A stretch of DNA of 64,000 bases from Tiliqua scincoides (lineage: Eukaryota > Chordata > Lepidosauria > Squamata > Scincidae), in contig NC_089823.1 of the NCBI RefSeq assembly GCF_035046505.1, positions 186,001 to 250,000 on the forward strand. The letters run 5' to 3'. The notes beneath the pieces are model-generated. The model was not told where the DNA came from. It worked only from the letters and a program-made list of their open reading frames with translations, and did not search any database. Shown piece by piece: positions 1-12,200 of the stretch. Each line of letters begins with the position of its first letter. Within the stretch, counting starts at the first letter, position 1. A program made the translations under genes and the position numbers.

Positions 1-260
1 GGTGGCTACAGCTGCCCTGCTGTGCCCATGGGAGAGGCCGTCAGAGCCCAGGCCGGCCCCTCCTGAAGAAGCCTTACGCACAGATCCCCCTTAAGCGTCC
101 AGATCGCTAACGTATAGCTGCCTCGGTAGCAATTGGAACCGTCACACAGCTGCCAGAAGCCCCAGCGCCCATTGGGGGGTCGCTGAGAGGGCAGGGCAGG
201 CCCCTTCCCCAGCCCCTCAGCTTGAAGGCCAGCAGGGCGCCCCCAGCCTGCCCCCCTGAG

Positions 261-3200
261 TTACTGCAGGTATCTGTAGGCCTTGAAGCAGTGATTGCCC
301 GAATCAGCCACCACGACATGTCCGTCCGAGGTGAGCGCCAAGCCCTGTGGCCCATACAGTGGATCCGCCGTAGTGTTGATGTAGGACAGGAAGGACCCTG
401 AGCTGTCAAAGACCTGCGAAAAGAGAAAAGCAGGGAGAAGGTGGAGGTTGGCAGCAGCGCTTGCGGGCAGCTGCACCGCAGGGGGAGGACTCCTCTCGCA
501 GCTGTGGAACCCTCGTGGGGTCCTGGCTTCAGGAATGCGAGCAGGAGCAGGACTAGGTGCAGAGCGGCCAGAGCAGGGATAGAGCTCTGCACAGAGAGCA
601 GTTGCAAGAGGAGGAGGAGGAGGCAGAATCCGAAGGAGGCAGTGAAGAGGTTCTCTGTGATGTGGTGGCCAAGAGACTCATCCAGGCAGCTGCAGTAGGC
701 ACCTCTGTGGGGCTCAAGGAAGCCCCCACCCAAATCCCACCAGCACAGGGTAGGCTGCAGGGGGAGGCCCTCCTTGGAAACTTCGGAGTGGTCGTGGGTG
801 GCCCCACCTGGTCTGAAACCCCAAAGGGTGTTCTCATGAGGAAGGGCAGAAAGATGAAGTCACCCTCCACCCTCCTTCCCCTCCCACAGAGGGCTGCAGT
901 CAGAAATCAGCCCCAGAACCCACCTGCAGGCCCAGCCCTGGCCGTGCTGCTACCAAGACAAGTGTGGATGTGGAGCGAGCGTGGGTGGCAAGGCCATCGC
1001 GGTGGAGACGCTGCTCCTGTGGAACCCCACGATGGGCCGAATCCTGTTTACCCTCCCAGCCTCACCTGGCACCAGGCATGGGGTGTGGGGCCAGCCCTCC
1101 TGCCAAATGGAAGGGTCACTTCTCCTAGTTCACAACGAAGATGGGGTGCTTTCACCCAGCCCCACCCCCCATACCTGGATCCGGCTGTTGCCCCAGTCGG
1201 CCACTATGATGTTCCCGTTGGAGTCCACGGCCACGCCTGTCGGGGCATTGAACTGCCCGTTGCCCTCACCGTGAGAGCCAAACTTGAAGAGAAACTCTCC
1301 ATCTGCACTGTATACCTGGGGAGCGAGGAGCAGACACGCCATTAGCCAAGCTCTGCCCCCCCCAGCACAGAAGCACAGCGGGAGCCTGGACTGCAGGGGA
1401 GGGTGGCTCAGCCACACAGCTCGTAGAAGGGACTCCTCGCAGCACTGTCTCCTGCAGACGCTGGTGCTTCACTGGAATGTCCTGCAGGGAGGGGTGTTGG
1501 CAGCAGGACACACGACTCACAACCTTCTGTTCTAAGCCCAAGAAGCAGCGAGGGCACCTCGGGGCCACCAGGACACACTGGGCCGGGCAGGGAGTCTGCT
1601 CTCCCCTTTCGGCTGGCCCAGAATCCGCGTGGGAGGCTCCTTCGCAGCCTGGGTGGCATCTTGGACTTGCCAAGCAGGGCACCGGAATTCAAATCACTGG
1701 AGTAGACACTGCCCTTGGCAGCAAGGCCTCTTTCAGGCCACACGCACGAGCCACACTCTGCTTGGCCAGCGCTGTTGGTCTCGCTGGACAACGACCAACG
1801 TCCAAGTCTTGGCAGGAGTGTCTGGGGACTCCATAGTCTTGCCCTTGTGCCACTGGGCCCACAGAGCAGGGGCTTTTTCTCACCTCCTCTCAGCAGCAGC
1901 AGCAGCTGCCCACCTTGCCACAAGATAGTGCAAGGGGCACCAAGTGGGGGGCACACCCCTCTGCTCCATCACCCCATCACCTCAAACTCCAGTTGCCCAG
2001 GCTGCCAGACATCATCACCATGTGAGCCAAGCAAGGACTGGAGCCTATGGTCCTCATGCCCAGGGCAGACACCAACTACTGTGATGGGCACAGGTGTGAC
2101 AGATGAGGATGACGGTGGCGGCAGCAGGAGTAGCAGCAGGTTACACCTGCAGGGAACGCAGGCCGGTGGTCCCTATTCAAGGACCCAGGGTCAGGCAAGC
2201 CCACACCTGACCAGGGAGGAGACAGGGGGCCTCCCGCCAAGCAGCTTGGCTCAGTCACTGCCCATCCATGATGGGGGGAGACACCTGAGGGCTATGCAGT
2301 GCTGCAGACCACATTCTGCATCCTCCTCAGCAACACCCTGCAGATCTTTGGGGCATTCCTGGGTGCAGCCACCACAAGGACACTCTTCAACCGTCCTCTT
2401 AAAGAAAAGGGCAGAGCCCTGCCCTCCTCTGCAGACCAAGGGCTTCTCTGGCCTTCTCCTAGCAACAGCCTTCCTGCAGCTGTGGAAGGACAAAGGCTCA
2501 GAGAGACAAGGGGGTGGGGTGGCTCACACAAGACCCCCTGGCAGGATTGGCGGCAGAGACCGTGAATCGAGTGGGAGATGTCCTGGTTCATAACTCCACC
2601 TCCCAGTCACGCACTCACACAGCCCCACTGACTCTTCAGGCATCAGCTTCCTAGGAGGGGCGGTTCTCACCTTCACAGAGTGGTTGTGAAAGTCCGTCAC
2701 CACAATCTCGTTCTTGTTGTTGACGGCAACAAAGTGGGGCCCTGGGAAAGAAGAGGGGAAGCTTGAGCTGTGGAGGCGCGGTGGCAGGAACAGCATGTGG
2801 GGCCCTGGGACCCGGCAGCAAGAGAAAGGCAGCTGGGGGGCAGCCTTTCCCACCTCTCATGCCACTAACCAGAGGGGTCTCTGGGAGGGTAAGGAGGGTC
2901 CTCTCACTCACTCCAGGGGAAGAACATCCTTCCCCAACCCTCCCCGCCAATGGGCCAAATCCAGTCTCCTGAGGGGCCCTGCCTGCCTGCTCCCCCCCCA
3001 CCAGGGAAGAGCATGGGGTGGCAGGAGACGGGGCCTGATCCTCTTCTCACCAAGAGCCCTCCATGACATCAAGTGGACCCCCAGAGCTTTACACAACCAG
3101 GGTGACTGCAAGGGAAAAAAAATTCTAGGGGTGTGTGTGTGTGTGAAATCTCTCTCTCTCTCTCTCTCTTACAAATGTGGCCCAATGTGGGGAAAAGAGA

Positions 3201-6200
3201 ATTATGGGAAAGGCCAATGTTAATTCTTAAAGGGAGATTTCCAAGGGAGCTTTTCCCTATCAGTGACCTACAGAAGATTACAGGTTCTGATATTCACGGA
3301 TCTGTCACCTCTGGGCATTGAGGATACATTTCTAGGCATTTTGAAGGCATGGAAAAAATGTTTTTGAAATGGAAATCAAGAACATAAAATGTACCATGTG
3401 TACCAAAGCTGCTGTCTCTGTCTGGCATATGCGTAACACCTTCTTTACATACTTTGGGTTTTTAAAATTTAGCTTTATTCGGATAATGACAAAGACTGCC
3501 TGTGTTGGTGCTGGAAGCTGCTGCTGCAGCCACAAGGCCAAGATGCAGGGACAGAAGCTCTGCCCCTCTCTGCAGGGTTGCAGGCACAAGGAAAAGGGCT
3601 GTTGTCAGTATTGTTATTTGGGTTTTAAAAACAGTTCTCTCTCTGCCAGGATCGTGTTGGCATCATCCAGAACAGAAGAGACAGTGCAAAGAGCTGCCAG
3701 CCCCTTCTCCAGAGGCCTCTCTCTCTCTGGGGGTGAGCACTCCCTCCCCCAAGCCTGCCTTCCAACCTGACTGGTGGCAGCACCAAAGGCCTTCAAGCAA
3801 ATCCTGACAGTCAGGGGGCAAAACGCTGACCCCCAGGCCCACGGCAGCGCATTTCACCCATCATGGGGTCACCCAGCAGCTCACAGAGACCGCAATTGCT
3901 CAGTACTGTTGAGGGTCTTAGACACTTATCAGAAATCATGCTGAAGGAAAGGCAGATTTAAGACTTTACCATTCAGAAAACTTCACTCAGCTAACGAAGA
4001 GAATATTTCACAAGAAGCCATTTCCAAAAATTTCCTGCTTTTCAACTGGAAAAACACACCATACCACAAAAACAAACACCCCGTTTTCCAGATTTTTCCC
4101 AGGCCTTCTGATCTCTACCTCCTTCTGGTGACATTCCCCTGCACCCTCCCCCCACCCCATGCAGTGCTAACCACAAAAGAGAGCAGGGCATGTGACACCA
4201 GCTGTCAAGTAAGGTGGGGGGTGCAGAGAGAAAGAACCCCCCACAGCACCAGTGGCAGGGGCAAGGCTGGCAGAGCACACCAGGCAAGGTAAGCCCTTTC
4301 CTGCTTCGACTAGCCAGGAGTCACAGGAAGGGTGGTCCAAAGAGGAGAGCGCTCACCCCAGCGGCAGCCGCAGGCATGCAGTAACGAGAGGAGATCTGTC
4401 GCGGCATTACCGTCAAGGGTACCTGCAAACTGGCGCTCCGAGGTGCCCCGGCTCCCAAACTTGGTCACGAGCTTCCCGTTGGACTGGAAGATGAAGACGC
4501 AACAGGCCTTGTTGTCCACCACAATGATGTGCCCGTTGCGATCCACAGCCACACCCTTGGGGCCCATCAGACGGCCTGCCCCGATCTTCGTCTACAGCAG
4601 GACAGAGTCAGAGATGAGCACCACAGGAAGGAAGGAGCCACCACGCTGAACACGCAGGGCTCCGTGCACCTGCTGACCAGCGCTTTCCACCTGGCCAGAA
4701 AGACCAAGCTCGATTCCAGTGGCTCCGTGTTCCACGTGCAGCATCAACGCAAGTGTTTGTCACTCTGCTGGCAGGACCTGCGGGAGCTCGGTTGGCTGCA
4801 AGGTACTTCTAAAAATTACGAGCGGTGGGACCTCAGTCTCCCCTGACCTGACTCACCACCTTTAAAGGCCTCGTAACAAGGAGAATCCCATTTCCTTCCT
4901 TCGCGCTGCTAAATAATTAAAATTTCATTCCACCAGATTCCATCTAGTGGCTGAATGTAGTATAGCATCTAAACCACTGCATTCTGGGGTGACAATATAG
5001 GAACAAGACACCTGGAGGTGGGTCTTCAAAACTACTTTTCCACTGATTTTTTTTATCCACTCAGGGTTCTGAAACGGAACCCCCACTGGATAACAAGGCA
5101 CAACCTGCACTACAAAATTAACGCAAACACATTTTCGTTATTTCCCAAGTAATGATCTGAGTAAAGACTCGGATCCAGCTACATCCTGCTTGGGAGCACC
5201 CCAGGGGACATCTGGTTAATGAGAGGCGCCTAGTTAAAGAGGCGCCTGAGGGGGGACATGATTGAGACATACAAAATTATGCAGGGGATGGTCAGAGTGG
5301 ATGGGGAGATGCTCTTTACACTCTCACATAACACCAGAACCAGAGGACATCCACTCAAATTGAGTGTTGGGAGAGTTAGCACAGACAAAAGAAAATATTT
5401 CTTTACTCAGAGTCTGGTTGGTCTGTGGAACTCCTTGCCACAGGATGTGGTGATGGCCTCTGGCCTGGATGCCTTTAAAAGGGGATTGGACAAGTTTCTG
5501 GAGGAAAAATCCATTATGGGTTACAAGCCATGATGTGTATATGCATCAGAAATGGGCTATGTCAGAATGCCAGATGCAAGGGAGGGCACCAGGATGCAGG
5601 TCTCTTGTTATCTGGTGTGCTCCCTGGGGCATTTGGTGGGCCGCTGTGAGATACAGGAAGCTGGACTAGATGGGCCTGTGGCCTGATCCAGTGGGGCTGT
5701 TCTTATGTTCTTAACTACAATTCCCAGGAGGCCTTGCAGGTCTTCTTGTTGTCTGGTGTGCTCCCTGGGGCATTTGGTGGGCTGCTGTGAGATCCAGGAA
5801 GCTGGACTAGATGGGCCCATGGCCTGATCCAGCGGGGCTGTTCTTATGTTCTTACTGCCGAGCTCCAAACCGGACAGCTCGTGCTGATGGCTCCCACCCG
5901 ACAAGGCCCTCAAGCAACCCATGGTCTGGCTCAGAGTCCTGCAAGGCCAGCATTGCTCTGCCCGGGAGTACCCACCAGGGGGAACATTAATGCAAGCCTG
6001 ACGAGCTATGGCATGCCCACCCACTGGACCAATCAGTACCCTCCCCCTGCCAAGATCCTCCACGATGCCAGGAGCACAGCCCACAATAGATGCAACACTG
6101 ATGGGGTGGGGAGAGTTCCCTCCTTCCCGTCTCCTCTGCCAGCTTCAGAGTCCTTACCTTGAACTTGCCTTCGGGGGAAAAGATGCTGACCCAGCGATTG

Positions 6201-9200
6201 TCATAGTCAGCAATGATGATGTCCCCATTGAGGTCGACGGTGACCCCTGTGGGGCGCTGCAGCTGCCCTGGAGAGCGGCCCCGTACCCCAAAGCGCAGGC
6301 GGAACTGCCCTTCATTGGAGAAGACCTGAAAAGCACACCAGACAACCTCTCAGAGAGGGGTTGCCCCAGCAACAGCAGCCAGCACCAGCCAGAAGGGCAG
6401 TTCCTACCTGGACACACTGGTTGTTGCTGTCGGCCACCACAATTCGCCCACTGCTGGAGGTGGAAATGCCCTGCAGGTTGGTGAACTCGCCCTTCTCCCG
6501 GCCCCGACTTCCTGCAGTGAGTGGGCAAGAAAGAATTATGCAGGGGATGGACACAGTGGATAGAGAGATGCTCTTTACCCTCTCACACAACACCAGAACC
6601 AGGGGACAACCACTAAAATTGAGCGTTGGGAGAGTTAGGACACAGAAAACAAAATAAATCTTTACTCAGCATGGAAACTCCTTGCCACAGGATGTGGTGA
6701 TGGCGACTGGCCTGCACGCCTTTAAAAGGGGATTGAATGAGTTTCTGGAAGAAAAGTCTATCACGGGTTACAAGCCATGATGTGTATGCGCAACCTCCTG
6801 ATTTTAGGAATGGGCTATGTCAGAATGCCAGATGCAAGGGAGGGCACCAGGATGAGGTCTCTTGTTGTCTTGTGTGCTCCCTGGGGCATTTGGTGGGCTG
6901 CTGCGATACAGGAAGCTGGACTAGATGAGCCTATGGCCTGATCCAGTGGGGTTGTTCTTATGTAAAGGACCCTGCCATGAGCAGCACTTAAAACACACTT
7001 ATGCCCCACCCTCACTTCCAACACTGGGCTCCTGTAAGACAACCAACTTACCTCAAAGCTGGCGGACAGAACATTCCCCCTACCCTGGCATGCACAATGG
7101 CCAGCCACCAGTTCCTGGCCAGAGAATCCCAGGGTTAGAAGAGAGCTTCAAGGCCATCTAGACCAGCCCCCTGCTCGAAGAAGGAAAATCCTCCTCCCCA
7201 GACTGTCTCCAGTAATGCCTGTCCAGCCTCTGCTCAAAGCTCGCCAGTGCAGCAGAGTCCCCAGCTCCTCGGCAGCACAAGCGGCTCTCAAGGAATGCAG
7301 AAGTCACAGCCACACCCGGGGGGAAGTGGCCACGTTCCCAGGTCCCCTTCCATTGCACCCACACCACTTTTCCTGCATGCGTCCAGGACGACTACCACCC
7401 CCTGACCACGTGCAGATGCACAGCACTGACCCACACGGAAGATCAGCTCATCCTCAATGGGGTTCTCCTTCTTCTTTCCACTGCTGTACATGCTGGAGGG
7501 CCGGCGAACAGCTTTCTGCCGGATGTGGCCGCTACTGGGGGACTTGACACGGCGCTTGACGTCATCTGGGGAGGGCGGCACGTCGGAGGCCTTGACAGCC
7601 TTGACCCGGAAGGGGCTGCTGCGGATGGGCTGCCCGTAGAGGCGGATGGAGAGCAGGTGGTCGCCCTCGTGGTGGGGCGTGTACACCAGTTCGTAAGTGC
7701 CGTTCTTGTTGTCGAGCACGTCGTGGTCCAGGGCAGAGCCATCCGGGGCAGTCACCTCTGCCTGCAGGCAGGCACTGCCGCTGCGCACCAGCTCCCCGTC
7801 CTTGTCCTTTGTGGTGATGGTGAGAGAGGCGGCCTGCCCCAGCACGGCATGGCGCAGCCCCTCCCCCGTGGCCACCGTCTTGTGGGCAATGGCACTGGTG
7901 GTGAGCAGCACCCCCAGGTTGAGGATGGACTTGCGCACGCCCTCCGTCTCCACCACGTAGTCCACCTGGGTGTTCTCGTGGGGCTTCTCGGGGAACTCGC
8001 GGCTCGCCAGCTCACTCAGTCGTTCGCTCATCTGCTTCTTCACGAGCAGCACCTCCGTCTCGGAGCCGTGGTCCAGCGCCTGCTCCGTGAAGCTGCAGCT
8101 GCTGAGGATGTTCTCCTGGCCTTGGCGCAAGGTGTCCAGCTGGGCCTGTAGAACCTGTGGGGGGAAAGGAGACCGCACCACTAGGTTCTGGAGTGGGAGC
8201 AGGAGGCTGTGGGCACTCCGGTTAGGGGTCACACACACAGGCTGCTGGGCCTCCTGGCTCTTTCCGCTGCCGGCCACCAGAGGGGCCAACACTGCTGGAG
8301 AGCGGCCCCCAGAGCTCTGCCATCCACTCCCTGCACTGACTCGTGCAGGGCCAGTCGTCTGGACACCACAGCCGTTTGCGTGAGTCAGTGCAGGGAGTGG
8401 ATGGCAGAGCTCTGGGGGATCGAAGGGGCAGCCTGGGGTAAAGGACAGGGCAGGCCCCAATATGGACAGCCTCCTTGGCCCGAGGCAAGGCAGGGGCGCT
8501 GCAGTGTTTCCAAGGCTGCCAGCAGAGAGCCCAGAAACGATGGAACGAAGGGTAGGTGTGACTTTGCCTGGACAAGCAGCAGTTTGGGCTGTGCCTGTAT
8601 AGATTGGGGATTCTTCACCGGGGTATCCGTACCCTTTGGGGATACGGAATCAAGCAATGGGGGCACCTGAGTCTCTGGACAATGAGCACTTAAGAACATC
8701 AGAAGAGCCAAAGGCCCACCTAGTCCAGCTTCCTGTATCTCTCAGTGGCCCACCACATGCTTCAGGGAGCACACAAGACAGCAAGACACAGCCTGAGTCT
8801 TGGAGCCCTCCCCTGCGTCTGATGGCTGTGAGAGCAGATTCTTAATGCTACATTCCCAATATGGATGGAGGAGCTCAGCTTCTGGCTCTCCATCTGCACA
8901 GCAAAGCCAAGCTGTTGAGCTCCGCTGAAGGCAGGCTGGTACTGAGCAGGCCTGGTGGTGTTGACAATTTTGACCGTCTGGCAAAGAGATCCTGTGGACA
9001 GGGAGGCTGCAACTGTGAAGAGGTCAAGAGCCCTGGTCTAGATCCGCATGGCCGTGCTCTCCCCCTGTCTGTGTGCAGCAGCCTCCCCCATCCAGTTCCC
9101 CAAGGTTCAGCATCCAACAAGGGGGGGTCACACCCTGTTTGGGCTGCACTTCACCTGCAGCCTGGGTCAGGGAGAAGCAGCAGAGAGCTCAACTCTGCAA

Positions 9201-12200
9201 GGTGGGTGTGCCTGACCAGTCTGACAGCTGAGCAGGACCGGGGGAAAGCAGGCAGCAGGTGCACACACATACAGGAGAAGCCCTGGGGCTGAGCCTGGCC
9301 TTTAACACTCCACTGGTTAGCCGCAGTTAAGCTGCTGGCTCAGTCTGCAAGACAAAAGGGAGGTTTTGGAGACCCTTCCCTATCCTTGAGATGCCAGTGA
9401 ACCTCCATGCATGCCAGCCAGCGCAGATGTCCACCTGCCAACAGATGGGCCACTGGTGCTGATGCCACACTGGAAAAACCCTGCATTAGCATAGTTTGGA
9501 TGCTGGCACAACTTCACCAGCGAAGAGGTCAGAACAGGGAGATAGAGTGGCACAAGGATCAGGCAAGGAAGGGGTCAGTGCACGCAAATTCCAACCCCCT
9601 GCAGAATACAGAACCACAGAGACAGAGTTAGAAGGGACCTCAAAGGTCATCCAGTCCAACCCCGCCAGTAGCAGGGAATCCTGCTGGAGAGCATCTCCAG
9701 CAGGTGCTTGTCAAGCCTCTCCAGTGAGGGAGAGCTCACCACTTCCTTCAGCATCCATTCCACTGTTTTTCCCTAATATCCAATTGGAATCTCTTCTCCT
9801 GCAGGATCCAGTTCTGCTTTCAGAGGCAGTTGAGAGCAAACATGTCCCTTCCACAGGACAGCCCTTCAGGGATCTGAAGAGAGCTCACAGCTCCCTCTCA
9901 GCCTCCTCTTCTCCAGGCTGAACACACCAAGTTCCCTCTGCCTTTCCTTGTTCTCCAGCCCTCTGAGCATCCTCATCTCAGTGGCGAAACCCCCATTATA
10001 TTCGATGGGACTAATGTCCCAGGCGCAAGCCTTGCGGACCCCGTGGAAGCCTCTCTGAGGCTCCCGATGGGGTTGGAACCTGCTTCCTTTTTCCGGCATC
10101 ACAACTTATAGCGTTGGGGAAGCCTCAGGAAGCTTTCCTGCCGCAGCCTGGGGTCGCGCAAGGCTCCATGAGTCTCAGGAGAGTTGGAGGGGGCAGATTT
10201 GTGTACAGGGGCGGCGACAGCCTTTGGGGGAGCGTCATCATGGACCTTTGCCCGAGGTGCGGGACTGGGCAGGTTCGCCATTGCCTCATCTCTTTCCACT
10301 GGCAGTCTGGCTGCATCCTTCCTAAATGGAAGTGCCCAGAACTGGATACTCCAGGCGAGGTCTAATCAGACGAGGGACCCACACAAGGTCATTCACGAAA
10401 GAAAGTGCCTGCCAGCGCCAGACTTGCCATAAGTAAGAGGAAGCCTGTGGAGATTCACAGGGAAGAGAAAAACGCCAGGAAATCTCACCTCCCACAACCC
10501 CCCATGGCAGGGCATAGGGTGCTGACTACATCTGACAGCCCATTACAGCACTGCAGCCCCAGAACAGAAGCCCCTGCCCAGGGAGACTGCGCTCAGGTGC
10601 AAGGCACAGGGCTACACCTCTCTGGCCTCTCACGCAGGAACCGGAAGCGTGTGCCTGAGGCACCCTGAGAGCCCTTGGCGCAAACAGCCTTTTGTCCCTC
10701 GCAACAAGTATGGCAACGGGGCTGGCAACTCATCTCCTCAGAATTCCAACTTCGGGCTCTCTGCCCCTGGAGGTCTCCACACACCAACTCCCAACAGGAA
10801 CCTCTACCTCACCACTCCAACAGGAAACGAGAGAGCTCAAGGCCCAGCACCTTGATGTGCACATTCCATGGCAGACAATGAACCAACCGGCGCAGCCAGA
10901 CATTGCTGGTGCCCGTTACTTGGCTGCCTGTTGGATAACTTGCAATGGCACAACAGCCCTGCTGGGAGAAGGTAGTTGGCAACCCCCCTTTCAGGTGGTG
11001 CTTGATCACCAACTTTTAAAACTTTAACTGGGATCTTTTACTCCTTGGGTTCCAATGGGGGGTGCTCCAGAGGGGGGGGTCATGAGCACCCTGTCCCCTC
11101 TGGCCTTGCTGCCTGGCAAGCAGCTGCAGGGGACAGGATGGGAGCACATCAGCAGCCCCACAGGCAGGTGAAACAGTTTTGCAAAGGGCACAGGGTGTGT
11201 GCGGGTGTGGCTAGATGGGCAGAACACTTCAGGAGGCACCTTGTGTGACATGTGCAGGGGCTTTGCACCTGCAGTGCTCCCTCTGATAGGTCCATGTGCT
11301 GCAGCCCCCACGAGGTGTGCCTGTTTGTGGTGATGCAATGTGTTAAGTGCCAGATGGGGTGCTGCTTGCCCGTCTCCTGCTGTGGATGGTGGTTAGTGAG
11401 CAGCTTTCAGGAGTGGCTGATACAGGTTTAGCAACATTAAGGGGAATAATAAAAGCTTCTTCACATATGTTAGAAGCAGGAAACCCGCCAGAGAAGCGGT
11501 TGGCCCTCTGGATGGTGAGGGAGGGAAAGGGGAGATAAAAGGAGACTTAGAGATGGCAGAGAAATTAAATGAGTTCTTTGCATCTGTCTTCACGGCAGAA
11601 GACCTCGGGCAGATACCGCTGCCCGAACGGCCCCTCCTGACCGAGGAGTTAAGTCAGATAGAGGTTAAAAGAGAAGATGTTTCAGACCTCATTGATAAAT
11701 TAAAGATCAATAAGTCACCAGGCCCTGATGGCATCCACCCAAAAGTTATTAAGGAATTGAAGAATGAAGTTGCAGACCTCTTGACTAAGGTATGCAACTT
11801 GTCCCTCAAAACGGCCACGGTGCCAGAGGATTGGAGGATAGCAAATGTCATGCTGATCTTTAAAAAAGGAAGAGCACAGAAACTACAGGCCAGTCAGCCT
11901 AATGTTTATTCCAGGTAAGATGGTGGAATGCCTCATCAAAGGTAGAATCTTAAAACATAGACAAACAAGACTTGCTGAGGAAGAATCAGCTGAACCTTAT
12001 AGTATTCTTTGAGAAGGTCAACAAGCATGTGGATGCGGGAGAACCCATGGACATTTTATATCTGGACTTTCAGAAGGCTTTCGACACGGTCCCTCACCAA
12101 AGGCTACTGAAAAAGCTCCAGTTAGGGATTTAGAGGGCAAGTCCTCTCATGCATTGAGAACTGGTTGAAGACCAGGAAACAGAGAGTGGGTGTCAATGGA

